A stretch of 64,000 nt of DNA from CAZLMG01 sp964560765 (GCA_964560765.1 CAZLMG010000020.1:5120-69119), one strand, 5' to 3'; positions 17,331 to 26,233 are shown, numbered from the stretch's first letter. Program-made: numbers and translations. Notes: a model not told the origin generated them from the letters alone.

Positions 17331-19586
17331 ATGGCACCGAAAATTATCATATCAGGCTTCTACTGTGGGCCCAGCCCCTCCGCCGGCCTCGGAATCGCCA
17401 AGTCACTTCGTGCCACTTGGCCGTCTGCCCACATCATCGGGGTCGATTACTGGGAGGGTGCCTCTGGGCTGCACGATAGCGTCCTCAGTGAACGCTTGAT
17501 CTATCCATCTTGGGATGTAATCGACACGACGCTGCACGCCCAGACGATGCGAGAATTCAGCACCGACCATTTCATTCTGTCAGCGCTCGACATCGAGATC
17601 GCCTGGATGAGCCGGGCGCTCCCCTCATCCCCAAATTTACTGATTCCATCCCGTGCCGCCCTCACCTATGCCGACAAGCCCCATATACGAGCAGCAGAGT
17701 TTTTGCCGTTCCAAACCCCCAGCATCCACATCGAGAACGGTGATGACCAAGCCCTGCATGACTTTTGTCGCAGCCATTCGTGGCGGGTGTGGGTCAAAGG
17801 ACCTTTTCATGGAGCGCAATTCGTCACCAATTGGCGCGACTTAGAGCAAGCGCGAATGCATTTGGCAAAGCAAGGCTCGCGCGCCCATGTCTCCTACCAA
17901 GCGCACGTTCGCGGTTTAGAAGAGTCTATCTGCTTTTCCGCTGTCGACGGCAAACTATGTGCCGCCGTACACATGCAAAAGCGCGTCATCACCCCCGAAG
18001 GAAAAACCTGGTCCGGAAAAATTCGGCCTCTGTCGCCCCGACAACAAAAGATCGTGCAAGAAGCGGTACAGCAAATGCACTGGAATGGCGGTGGCGAATT
18101 TGAGCTGATTCGCGACGAGTCTGACACCTATTGGCTAATGGAGTTTAATCCACGCTTTCCGGCATGGATTTATGGAGCGACCATTGCCGGCGTCAATTTG
18201 CCCGCCATGATGTTGGCGGAAGCTGGGCAAATTCATCCCGGATTGGCACCCGTTGCCAGCAGCAGCGAGTTCACCCGCATCGTTACGGAAATTCCGGTTC
18301 TACCGCAGATATCACTGCCACAAGTTCGTCAGCCAGAACATGGAGACGTTTCCGCTCAAGGCAAGTACGGCGCTGGACTCAGCGCACTGGAAACGCAACT
18401 TCTAGATCCGCCGCTTTCGAGCGCGGCCGTACCATCAGCCGCAACGCGCACATCGACTAACTTAAATTCAATCTTTGATCGTTCGCTACTGGCCGCAACA
18501 AAGTCAGCAACGAGCGAGCACACACCGACTAGAATATATCTCACTGACGTCATCGCTGAGCGCTTTCGCGCGGCAACGAGCCTCAATGCGATGCGACACG
18601 CCGACTGTCAGTTACAAGTCGCTTACAGCATCAAAACCTGTCCGGATCCCGTTTACTTGCAACAAGCTCGCTCCGCGGGAATGCTCGCCGAGGCCATCAG
18701 CATGGCTGAGGTCGAGCTGGCATTAGCCAGCGGCTGGAGCGTGGGAGAAATCATTCTCAACGGCCCGGCAAAGTGGTGGCCCCGTTCCATGCAACATCAT
18801 CAGGGGCTGAATGCCGTCTTTTGCGACTCTCTCGACGAATTTGAACGCCTCGTAAAATTCGATCGAAGAGATCTCCTTTGGGGACTCCGCCTGAAGATTC
18901 CGGGATTCTCGTCGCGATTCGGCGCTGATCTGGCAACCTATGAAGACATGGTTCGCGCCGTGTCCCTGGTGCAAAGCATGCCGACTGACATCAAGTTTGG
19001 TATTCACGTGCACATGGCCTCCAATCTAATTGGCAAAGGGCATTGGCAAGATGCCGTGGAGTCGGCGCTGGCTTGGGCGAGTGATTTGACCTATCTGAGC
19101 GGCAAGCACCTGTCGATGTTTGACTTAGGGGGCGGGTATCACCCCAGAGATTTTTCTACGATGCCTTGGCAGGAAATATTGACATACGCCAAACACCGCG
19201 CGCCCACATTACAAGCCGTGACGATTGAACCAGGGCGCGCCCTGTCACAGGACTCCATGGCCATGCTCACCACCATTCAGGATGTCCGTCGTCGCAATGG
19301 CGAGATCCTCGAGGTTGTCGTCGACACATGCATTTCCGACTTGCCGCTGGCGAGAGTCTATCCGCATCGCATGTACATGCAGCTTGCCGCCGGTGTGGCG
19401 CCCATCGGGCCAGGCCGGGCACGCATCCTGGGACGAATTTGTATGGAAGACGACATTTTGGCAGACGCTGTCGATTTGCCAGCCAGCATAAAGATTGGCG
19501 ATCGCATCATTATTGCTGATTCCGGAGCCTATGAAAGGAGTATGAGTTATGAATTTGGCTATGGCCGCACCAACCTTACGCACTAA
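17331..19586 (+). CDS. ATP-grasp ligase fused to PLP-dependent decarboxylase
   Basis: ATG 17331 has AAGGA upstream; a GTG 15 bases earlier is less likely. The 751-aa product has two enzyme halves. Residues 1-~330 are ATP-grasp: a pre-ATP fold (KIIISGFYCG, GVDYWEG), a grasp region (VWVKGPFHGAQFV) and the metal site EFELIRD...LMEFNPRF near 270. A Ser/Ala/Pro linker spans ~330-410. Residues ~410-751 are a fold-III decarboxylase of the DapDC/ODC group: PLP lysine in YSIKTCPDP (~435), FGIHVHMAS, FDLGGGYHP (~600), IEPGRAL (~633), RICMEDDIL (~703) and DSGAYERSMSYEFG at the end. It probably ligates an amino acid and decarboxylates it, or makes an amide-bearing amine. Separate ATP-grasp and DapDC-like partners are known in butirosin synthesis (BtrJ/BtrK). 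Substrate unknown. Confidence 0.88.
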   Translation: MAPKIIISGFYCGPSPSAGLGIAKSLRATWPSAHIIGVDYWEGASGLHDSVLSERLIYPSWDVIDTTLHAQTMREFSTDHFILSALDIEIAWMSRALPSSPNLLIPSRAALTYADKPHIRAAEFLPFQTPSIHIENGDDQALHDFCRSHSWRVWVKGPFHGAQFVTNWRDLEQARMHLAKQGSRAHVSYQAHVRGLEESICFSAVDGKLCAAVHMQKRVITPEGKTWSGKIRPLSPRQQKIVQEAVQQMHWNGGGEFELIRDESDTYWLMEFNPRFPAWIYGATIAGVNLPAMMLAEAGQIHPGLAPVASSSEFTRIVTEIPVLPQISLPQVRQPEHGDVSAQGKYGAGLSALETQLLDPPLSSAAVPSAATRTSTNLNSIFDRSLLAATKSATSEHTPTRIYLTDVIAERFRAATSLNAMRHADCQLQVAYSIKTCPDPVYLQQARSAGMLAEAISMAEVELALASGWSVGEIILNGPAKWWPRSMQHHQGLNAVFCDSLDEFERLVKFDRRDLLWGLRLKIPGFSSRFGADLATYEDMVRAVSLVQSMPTDIKFGIHVHMASNLIGKGHWQDAVESALAWASDLTYLSGKHLSMFDLGGGYHPRDFSTMPWQEILTYAKHRAPTLQAVTIEPGRALSQDSMAMLTTIQDVRRRNGEILEVVVDTCISDLPLARVYPHRMYMQLAAGVAPIGPGRARILGRICMEDDILADAVDLPASIKIGDRIIIADSGAYERSMSYEFGYGRTNLTH

Positions 19587-20157
19587 TCACATCGGGACGC
19601 CACATAGCGAGCTGGTGGACCACGGTGCCTGTTGTCAACTGGCTCGCCGCTGGTTGCTGTCGCAGCATCGTTCGCGGAGCTTTCGGCAAACGGAACGCCA
19701 GGGTATGCACGCCCCGGTTTGGCTCCGTCGACAGTTTGAATGGGGCCCCGTGCAATGGCCCCTAAGCTGGTGCGAGGCCGTTCGAAAAAAGCACATCGAC
19801 TGCGGGGTTTTCGCAGCTTTCGCCCGTGAATTGTTTCAATCCCAAGGCTTCGAAGTCCATCCCGCCCAGATCATGCTGGCACAACCCAGCACTTACACGC
19901 ATCATTGGCAGGCAAAGTGGGCGGCGATTCATCAGGCGATAAACTGGATCGGTGATAATTCTGTCTACCATGAAGTCGTCGCCGTCGCAAAAGATCACAA
20001 CTCACTCATTCGCATTTACGACCCGACGGAGGGAATTTGGCTTGACCCGGATTTCAGTGCCGGCGTCAACGGAGTTGTCGGCGTGTGCGTTCACTCTCCG
20101 GTCGCGCAGAACTGGGGATCAGGAATTGTTGGCCAGGGGAAGTGGGTGACACTGTGA
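19549..20157 (+). CDS. Cys-His-Asp hydrolase-like protein (transglutaminase/papain-like)
   Basis: The start at ATG 19549 has AGGAG eight bases upstream and overlaps the end of the fusion gene by 38 bases. The 202-aa product has no signal peptide. A possible catalytic triad in fold order is Cys in HIDCGVFAAFA (~85), His in VYHEVVAV (~141) and Asp in IYDPTEGIW (~157), as in transglutaminase-like or papain-like enzymes. The segment before it is rich in Arg, His and Trp. Such folds can cleave or transfer acyl groups on amides; in butirosin synthesis a BtrH-type protein does the transfer. Here the role would be processing the product of the preceding fusion enzyme. The family call is tentative. 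Confidence 0.7.
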   Translation: MNLAMAAPTLRTNHIGTPHSELVDHGACCQLARRWLLSQHRSRSFRQTERQGMHAPVWLRRQFEWGPVQWPLSWCEAVRKKHIDCGVFAAFARELFQSQGFEVHPAQIMLAQPSTYTHHWQAKWAAIHQAINWIGDNSVYHEVVAVAKDHNSLIRIYDPTEGIWLDPDFSAGVNGVVGVCVHSPVAQNWGSGIVGQGKWVTL

Positions 20158-21125
20158 ACAGTATGACCGCTAAGAAAAGCTATGCAGATGCGATGCAGCC
20201 CTTGCTCCCATCGGTGTTGGAACTGGAAAAACAGATTGCAGGCGCCCTAGCCCAGGTCTTTTTCTCGACCGATGTTCGCTTGGGACGCGCCCTACTTGTG
20301 ATCGTTGCCGCCTTTGCTCCGCGGGCTGCGGCTGCGGGTATTGCCGGCATCTTGCTGTGTTTAGTGACTGGCAGGCAGCTCTCACAGAATCGCCAAATTC
20401 AAGAGAGCAGTCTGGTCGCTCTCAATGGCTGGTATTTGGGACTCGCCTGCGCCACGTTTCTTCCCAACGCGCGAGTGTTGGCCATGGCCATGCTGGGGCT
20501 ATCGCCAGTATGCGTCCTCCTGAGCTTGGCTATGGGGCCGCTACTCCGAACGTGGGATCTGCCTTTAGTCGTACTTCCCTATGTCGTCACCGTCTGGCAG
20601 GCGCAAATACTTGGTTTCTACAACCCGGCCTTGGCGTTCGTCGCCGACAGCTCGAACCTAGCAACATCCGTCGATGTACCAGTGGCTATAGCATTGGGGA
20701 CCTTGAAAAGTTTCGGTCAAATTTTCTTTCAGGAAAGCGCTGCCTTTTCCGCGGCAGTTCTTGCGCTTCTCGCTGTTTTACTGGGCCGCCGTGTGTGGCT
20801 CATGTTGGTGGCCGCATTCGTCGCAACGACCATCGCCCACCTGGTCCTCGGTCAACATTGGCTCCTGGGATCAGGGCTGACCGGCTTTGGCGCCGCATTG
20901 CTCATCGCAGCAAGCCAGGAGCGATTTGTGGCACTCACCCATCGGCAACAGCTGCTGCTGACCTGTATCGCCGGCGTGCTGGAGGTTGTCGCCGTCCACC
21001 TGGCAGGAACCGTGCATCTGTTCGCATTATCCAGCAGCTATATTGCGATCTTGTGGCTTGGGCGTCTCATCTCTGAGTCGCGGTCCAGCAGCCAACAAGA
21101 TTCTATCGTCAGCATGCCATGGTGA
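20154..21125 (+). CDS. Urea-transporter-family membrane protein
   Basis: Starts at GTG 20154, overlapping the previous stop as GTGA; ATG 20163 is an alternative. The 323-aa protein is almost entirely membrane segments in two halves. Family signs are ALNGWYLGLACATFLP, a first selectivity motif LPLVVLPYVVTVW, and KSFGQIFFQESAAFSAAV, the central GQ-x-FFQ loop typical of urea channels. The second half has GSGLTGFGAALLIAA but its second selectivity motif reads FALSSSYIAILW, without the usual Pro. Family members are passive channels for urea or similar small amides. Being the last gene of the ligase/decarboxylase operon, it may export or import the pathway's amide product rather than urea itself. 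Confidence 0.8.
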   Translation: MNSMTAKKSYADAMQPLLPSVLELEKQIAGALAQVFFSTDVRLGRALLVIVAAFAPRAAAAGIAGILLCLVTGRQLSQNRQIQESSLVALNGWYLGLACATFLPNARVLAMAMLGLSPVCVLLSLAMGPLLRTWDLPLVVLPYVVTVWQAQILGFYNPALAFVADSSNLATSVDVPVAIALGTLKSFGQIFFQESAAFSAAVLALLAVLLGRRVWLMLVAAFVATTIAHLVLGQHWLLGSGLTGFGAALLIAASQERFVALTHRQQLLLTCIAGVLEVVAVHLAGTVHLFALSSSYIAILWLGRLISESRSSSQQDSIVSMPW

Positions 21126-21196
21126 CATACTGGTTTACATGTTGCATTGAAAGTTAAACACATATCATATAACCGCAAGTTGTTGGGGAGGTACTT

Positions 21197-21730
21197 ATGT
21201 CAGAAAATCTCAGATTCAATCCGATGCGAAATTTCACTTCACTAACCATGAGTGCAGTGATCCTGTTGATGGCCGCCATGCTGACATCAACCAGTGCCTT
21301 GGCTGGGGCAGCTATGAGTTACACGATCCCTAAAGGGGAATTTCTGGAAGCAGATTACACTGTCGATCTTGTGCACGCCAAGTTACGATTCCACGGTGAC
21401 TACGCGACACTCGACTATGAACTTCCCAAAGAGATCGACGGCAACAAGCCACAGCGTTTTCGACTCAGCGGTTCACGGGTGAATGGAATTTGGCAGCTCG
21501 CGACAGCCGACCAAAGGGTGCATGGCAGCTGCATCGGTGATCGTGAGTCCTTCAATTGCCAGATGGCTTATTCATTGAATGAAGAAGGACGGTTTCCACT
21601 CGATATAAACTCCGCAAAGGAGTATCTGGCGTCTCGGCCAGAGATGACGCCCGACCAGGTCGCCTTAGCGGAAAGAGCCCAACTGGCCCTATCGCACGAA
21701 GCCATCGGCATCATCAAGTATCGAAAATAG
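21197..21730 (+). CDS. Secreted protein of unknown function
   Basis: ATG with GGGGAGG upstream. The 177-aa product has an extended N-region, a hydrophobic stretch and a likely cleavage at ALA-GA near residue 37. The mature 140 residues contain a small strand-rich part with two Cys (GSCIGD, FNCQMAYS), likely disulphide-bonded, and a charged helical end (MTPDQVALAERAQLALSHEA). I do not recognise a family. It follows the urea-transporter gene by 71 bases and has its own A+T-rich upstream region, so it is probably a separate unit. Confidence 0.7.
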   Translation: MSENLRFNPMRNFTSLTMSAVILLMAAMLTSTSALAGAAMSYTIPKGEFLEADYTVDLVHAKLRFHGDYATLDYELPKEIDGNKPQRFRLSGSRVNGIWQLATADQRVHGSCIGDRESFNCQMAYSLNEEGRFPLDINSAKEYLASRPEMTPDQVALAERAQLALSHEAIGIIKYRK

Positions 21731-21775
21731 TATCAACCTATTGACGCCGTCGTCGCGAGGGGCGTAGCCAACGAT

Positions 21776-23569
21776 TCAAGCCAGCGTATAAGACGTGGCT
21801 CGCCCCTTGCCAACGCGGCGCAAATATCCCCTGTCTACCAGGTCGGCGAGATCGCGGCCCGCAGTCACCTCAGAAACGGAAAACGCTTCGCACACATCCT
21901 TATTGGACACGGCTCCCCTCTGCTCACAGAGATTCATGATTCGCGAATGACGCACTGAAAGATCCGGATACCGCTGAGCCACCTGGTTCTCAACAACCCG
22001 CTCTGGTACTTTCTCCGGACTGGTAATGGTCACATCCCGAACCAGAATTCCTGCATCCAATCGATAGCTGCCTTCACCCACGGTCAACCAGCCCTCATAG
22101 GGCTCCAGCACCTTTCGGGCGCGGGCAATCAACGCGTAAATCAAAGGGTCATGCCGCAAAGGATTGTAAGATTGGCGCCACACAAGGGTAACGATTTCCT
22201 CTTTCGAGATTTGGCGATGATCGGCTAAAGCAAAAAACAGTTTACGCACGAGATCCGGCCAGCCATCAGGATCATGCCGAATATGTCCGCTGGCCAAAAG
22301 CGTGACGGAGTCCCTGACGAATCCAAACACAATGGCACTGGACGACAGCGGGATATCCAGCACTTTCGGAATCAGGCCCAAAAAACCTTGGGACAGCAGT
22401 CTTTCTCGCACGTCGAGCGTGTTGTCAGACAGGTCATCGATTAAGTCTCCTAACGGGTCCTCACCGCGCTTGCCGACGAGTGGCTCCGAGAGGAGCAATC
22501 TAGAATTGATCCGCTGCGCCAGCAACATTCCCGAACGCTTCTCCAGTCGCCGGACTTGCGGCACTAACCGCGCAGCATCCGACTGAAGTCCAAGTCGTCG
22601 CAAAACGGACACCTCAAGACCCAAAATTCTGGCCTCCATGCTCGCATCCTGCGCATCTTCCACCCTGCGAAACGCAGACCGAAGTAACTCCAGAGCTTTC
22701 TGATAACTACCTTGGACATAGGCCAGGTACGCATAGCGAAAGGTTAGATTGGCATCCAAGAACGGCACATCCAAGCGATAGACCCACTCACCCGCATCCC
22801 TTAAACTCTGCTGAGCCTCGTGGCCCTCTCCTGCCAATAACTGCAAGCGTGCCTGCTCCAGATACAAACTCGCCAGAGTATAACTATTCTCGAAAGAACA
22901 GGATCGAATGGCCCCCCGAATATCTTCGAGCAGTATCTTTGCGTGATCCAAGCCAAACGTGGAACGATAGAGCCTCAGGGTCACATCCGTCGCTTGCTTG
23001 ATGGCGCCTCGCCCCAGCCCCTCGGCAAGGGAGGCTGAGTTCTGCAAATTCTTCATCCCAGCTCGGACATCCCCGATGTTCATTTGACAATGGCCCACCA
23101 GGTCGTAGGCCAGCAAACGCCCAAAGGGAAACTTTGCCCGGAAGGCATGATCATAGGCTCTGCGAGCCCAGCGCAAGGCCACGGGAAAACGAGCATCCAC
23201 GTAGCGATAGAACGCCAGAGCGCATGCCGCGAAAAATGCCACATCGTCACTGGCTTTGCTCTGAGCTCGGATATCTCTGATCAAGCCCATCAGGACCAGG
23301 CGTGCATGCGCACTCGCCGCTTTTCGGCGCTGTCGACGATTCGCCATGACCAAATACAAACGGGCTTCGGCAGATTGCCGTAGGCTCATGGCCGGCGCAT
23401 GCGCGGAATAGATCGCCTCGGATTCACTGGCACGCCCTAAGAAGCAAAGGGCACCGCAGACCCAAACCGCTTGTCCAGCATCGAATGCCAGTGGGCGCGC
23501 TGCGTCAATGTATACTGCGACGATATCAGTATACAAACCTGCGTAGAATTTTTCGGACAGCGAATCCAT
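21776..23569 (-). CDS. TPR-type transcription regulator with two C-terminal DNA-binding domains
   Basis: The 597-aa protein has no signal peptide. Residues ~1-340 are helical repeats of TPR character (alternating A/L/Y-rich helices, such as AYVQGSYQKALELLRSAF). Residues ~430-510 form an OmpR/SARP-like winged helix (ISKEEIVTLVW, DPLIYALIARARKVLEP, GEGSYRLD). Residues ~535-597 are a second winged helix of DeoR/MarR character (SVSEVTAGRDLADLVDRGYL, then GKGRATSYTLA). Two different DNA-binding heads on one TPR body are unusual. It is convergent with the secreted-protein gene and could control nearby genes, but no operator is evident. Confidence 0.8.
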   Translation of the reverse strand: MDSLSEKFYAGLYTDIVAVYIDAARPLAFDAGQAVWVCGALCFLGRASESEAIYSAHAPAMSLRQSAEARLYLVMANRRQRRKAASAHARLVLMGLIRDIRAQSKASDDVAFFAACALAFYRYVDARFPVALRWARRAYDHAFRAKFPFGRLLAYDLVGHCQMNIGDVRAGMKNLQNSASLAEGLGRGAIKQATDVTLRLYRSTFGLDHAKILLEDIRGAIRSCSFENSYTLASLYLEQARLQLLAGEGHEAQQSLRDAGEWVYRLDVPFLDANLTFRYAYLAYVQGSYQKALELLRSAFRRVEDAQDASMEARILGLEVSVLRRLGLQSDAARLVPQVRRLEKRSGMLLAQRINSRLLLSEPLVGKRGEDPLGDLIDDLSDNTLDVRERLLSQGFLGLIPKVLDIPLSSSAIVFGFVRDSVTLLASGHIRHDPDGWPDLVRKLFFALADHRQISKEEIVTLVWRQSYNPLRHDPLIYALIARARKVLEPYEGWLTVGEGSYRLDAGILVRDVTITSPEKVPERVVENQVAQRYPDLSVRHSRIMNLCEQRGAVSNKDVCEAFSVSEVTAGRDLADLVDRGYLRRVGKGRATSYTLA

Positions 23570-23616
23570 TAGCCAACATCCGAGGATTGATGGGATATGG
23601 GCTCACTGTACAAAAC

Positions 23617-24476
23617 CTAGGCTCTATAAGCAACGACGCTGACGTCGACGAGTCGACGCGGCGAACAGCGGCAATAGAAGGCAGCACCAAACCCCAAAGC
23701 TAGAATGAGTTGCTGCAGGTCATTGTTCATCAAGACGATGCCACCAGCCACGGACTCGCCCGAGTCGGGAGATACCTTATTGTAGGCCTTACCGGCAAAG
23801 GCACCCGGAGCATACTTCAGCTCCTTGGAGGTGAAATCGACATAGATTTTGCGGTCAAAAATGGCATCACTGGTCGCATCGATCTTATCTTTGATCTCAG
23901 CCTACTTTGCCTGGAGAAGGACTTGGTTGACATCGCGGAGAATCGTGTGTTGTCTAATTTACCGATGAGCCTCTGCCGTGACCTGCACACCGCGAAATCA
24001 AGAATTGCCCGCTTTGGTGATAAAGGTGGAGAGCGACTGTGCGACCTTAGTGAACGATCCATCGATCTCCTGGAGCTGAAATGAGCAATTGAAGTAGAGG
24101 AAAATGCCTCACCGACTCGGAGTAAAGGTGATGTTGCCCGTACCGCGCCCATCCGAGTCGGGAAATTTGTAGATGGTCAGGCGATCGCCGCGCTTCACGG
24201 GTACGCGATAAGCATCGAGATTCGGACAACCTCCACCCGAGGATGGCGATTTATAAACAACCGTGTTGCCATCGGGCTCGCATACAACTCCACCATTATC
24301 TACGGGTGTGTCGCAGATGCTTTCCGTGCGATGCGTTTTACCGCTGGGTCCAAAGTGATTTATTGATTCACTGAATTTTGTGGATTGCCGCTTTGCATAC
24401 CACCGCCCGAGCGAAACTCGCTTTGCTTGCAAGCTCCTATCAGCAAGATTCCTGCAACGACGAATGCTAAATGCAT
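23617..24476 (-). pseudogene. Decayed lipoprotein gene with four nonsense codons and a frameshift
   Basis: ATG 24476, with GGAG seven bases upstream, opens a perfect lipoprotein signal (MHLAFVVAGILLIGAC) but stops after 38 codons (TAA 24362-24360). One frame over, protein-like sequence continues for ~250 codons: GGGCPNLDAYRVPVKRGD, then KDKIDATSDAIFDRKIYVDF, then AYNKVSPDSGESVAGGIVLM. It is broken by TGA at 24111-24109, TGA at 24000-23998, TAA at 23961-23959 and TAG at 23904-23902. Removing these and one indel gives a ~286-aa envelope lipoprotein. All four stops can arise from C-to-T changes (CGA, CGA, CAA, CAG). It follows the THUMP methyltransferase by five bases, as in an operon. Confidence 0.75.
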
Positions 24477-24481
24477 GGAGT

Positions 24482-25561
24482 TCACTCCAATCCCAATTGG
24501 TGAATCATGACCCACGTCTCCATGTGACCATAGCGCACGGATCGCACGTGTGACAAACGATATCCAGCTTGCTCAAAGCCTGCCAACCAAGCGTGCTTAC
24601 GCGGCGTAATCGCCACGACCTTGCCAACACCCTTTTCGCGCGCCGCATGCGCGAAACGTTGATAAAGCTCATCGACGCCACCAGCAACGGCCTCACGCAT
24701 ACCATAAGGAGGATCAGTAACGACGAGTGGGCACTCACCATGGGCAAGATACGCGAGCGTCGCCGCATCACCGCGCACAGCCTCAATGCGACCCGCCATT
24801 CCTCGATCGACGATATTTTGCTGCAAGCCGGAGAAAGTGGCATGCCGTTCTTCGCCTGCGATCAAGCGCAGCGACTGCCCGTACTTTGCCGCGATAGCCG
24901 CGGCTTCAAGTGGAATGGTGCCGCCGCCGGCCATGGGGTCGAGCAGACACGAAGCACTCCGCACGTCCGCTAAGCGCACAAGTGCAGCGGCCAACGCCGG
25001 ATTCAGAGATGTGCGCTGCTGTTTGCTGTACCTTCGGCGTTCATCTAGAGGTCCGCACAAATCCAAACCAAAATGGAAGACATCTGCATGCAAATAGGCC
25101 AGCACTTGCTGTTCCGGATGCCGCAACTTCACCGCTGGCACCGCACCACCTGACGTCCGGAATCGGCGTCGAATGGCCGAGCCAACCTCGCGCCCAACAT
25201 CTTCCGAAGTAAAGTCATGCTGCCCCCAGCGATCACAAAGAACGCCGAAAGATTGGTCTCCATTCAAGACTTCGTCATAGGGCAACCCGTCAATGGCGGA
25301 AACCAAATGCGCGAGTGATTCGACTTTGCCAGCATACAGCAGTCGCAGCACGTGCCGAGCCGTGCGCACTTGCTCCGCCAGCTCCTTGGCCAGGGCAAGC
25401 ATCGCAGCCGACGACGAACCCTGCGATTCGATCATCACCAAGCCATCGTTGAGGATCCGGGGTTGAATAGGTGTCTGGAATAACTCGGCAACTTCTGCTG
25501 CGAGAACGTCGGCAAGTCCACGAAAACAAGTTAAAGCTAGGTTAAACACAGCAAGGATCAT
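24482..25561 (-). CDS. THUMP-domain RNA guanine-N2 methyltransferase (RlmL/Trm14-like)
   Basis: The 359-aa protein has an N-terminal NFLD/THUMP-type half (residues 1-~165; FRGLADVLAAEVAEL, then PAVKLRHPEQQVLAYLHADV) and a C-terminal SAM-dependent methyltransferase. Key motifs are LDPMAGGGTIPLEAAAIA (SAM-binding motif I, ~215), AVRGDAATLAY, and the catalytic TDPPYGMR (~285). N/DPPY enzymes of this group methylate the exocyclic amine of guanine in rRNA or tRNA. The ribosome site is weak at ATG 25561. It is divergent from tapT, so two RNA-modification genes share a 47-base promoter region. Confidence 0.9.
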   Translation of the reverse strand: MILAVFNLALTCFRGLADVLAAEVAELFQTPIQPRILNDGLVMIESQGSSSAAMLALAKELAEQVRTARHVLRLLYAGKVESLAHLVSAIDGLPYDEVLNGDQSFGVLCDRWGQHDFTSEDVGREVGSAIRRRFRTSGGAVPAVKLRHPEQQVLAYLHADVFHFGLDLCGPLDERRRYSKQQRTSLNPALAAALVRLADVRSASCLLDPMAGGGTIPLEAAAIAAKYGQSLRLIAGEERHATFSGLQQNIVDRGMAGRIEAVRGDAATLAYLAHGECPLVVTDPPYGMREAVAGGVDELYQRFAHAAREKGVGKVVAITPRKHAWLAGFEQAGYRLSHVRSVRYGHMETWVMIHQLGLE

Positions 25562-25608
25562 ATGATGCTCGTCATAACAGGGTCAATTGCAAGTTCGAAG
25601 GTATTTCC

Positions 25609-26205
25609 GTGAGTGCCCGCAAGAAGTACGATCAACGCTGCCAAAAGTGCCGAATGCGCCATGAACTTTGCATCTGCGCCGATATTCCTGCGCTCAATTT
25701 GGCGACAAGAGTCATCGTCGTCATCAGCAAGCGCGAATTACAAGTTCCTACCAACACCGGGCGAATGGCAACCATGGCGTTGCGAAACAGTGCTCTGCTC
25801 GTGCGCGGCGACTTGGCAAATCCATACGATCTCGCTGCTGCTTTGCGGCCCCATCGACAACCCGTTCTGCTTTATCCCGGAGACGACGCACCACTGTTAA
25901 CGCGAGAACTTGTTGAGCAGTATGGTTGTGCCATCGACCTCGTGGTACCCGACGGCAATTGGCGGCAAACGTCTAAGATGCGCAAACGCGATGCCACCAT
26001 GGCCGAACTCCCCATTGTTCGACTACCACCAGGAGCACCGAGCAACTATCGGGTGCGCACGGAGCGAAAGGCGGAGGGGCTCGCCACCATCGAGGCCATC
26101 GCCAGGGCACTTGGAGTCATCGAGGGCAGCGAGGTGCAAATTGCTTTGGAAACGTTATTGGACCTGATGGTGCACCGCACCCTTGCCAGCCGGGGCGTCC
26201 AATAA
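25609..26205 (+). CDS. tapT: DTW-domain tRNA-uridine aminocarboxypropyltransferase
   Basis: Starts at GTG with GAAGG eight bases upstream. The 198-aa length is normal for the family. The N-terminus has the Cys cluster RCQKCRMRHELCICADI, and the core shows LVVPDGNWRQTSKM (the DTW region, here D-G-N-W) followed by NYRVRTERKAEGLATIEAIA. TapT uses SAM to add a 3-amino-3-carboxypropyl group to a uridine in tRNA (acp3U). It is probably cytoplasmic. Convergent with the ABC-F gene, with 28 bases between stops. Confidence 0.9.
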   Translation: MSARKKYDQRCQKCRMRHELCICADIPALNLATRVIVVISKRELQVPTNTGRMATMALRNSALLVRGDLANPYDLAAALRPHRQPVLLYPGDDAPLLTRELVEQYGCAIDLVVPDGNWRQTSKMRKRDATMAELPIVRLPPGAPSNYRVRTERKAEGLATIEAIARALGVIEGSEVQIALETLLDLMVHRTLASRGVQ

Positions 26206-26233
26206 TAGCGCCTCAATCCTGCTCATATAGTTC

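Noticed and set aside
23710..24084. Plus-strand frame over the decayed lipoprotein gene
   Set aside because: No ribosome site, no family signs; the minus strand shows protein-like sequence across the stops.
23902..24111. Stop-codon recoding in the broken lipoprotein gene
   Set aside because: All three stop types occur and there is also a frameshift; neighbouring genes use stops normally.
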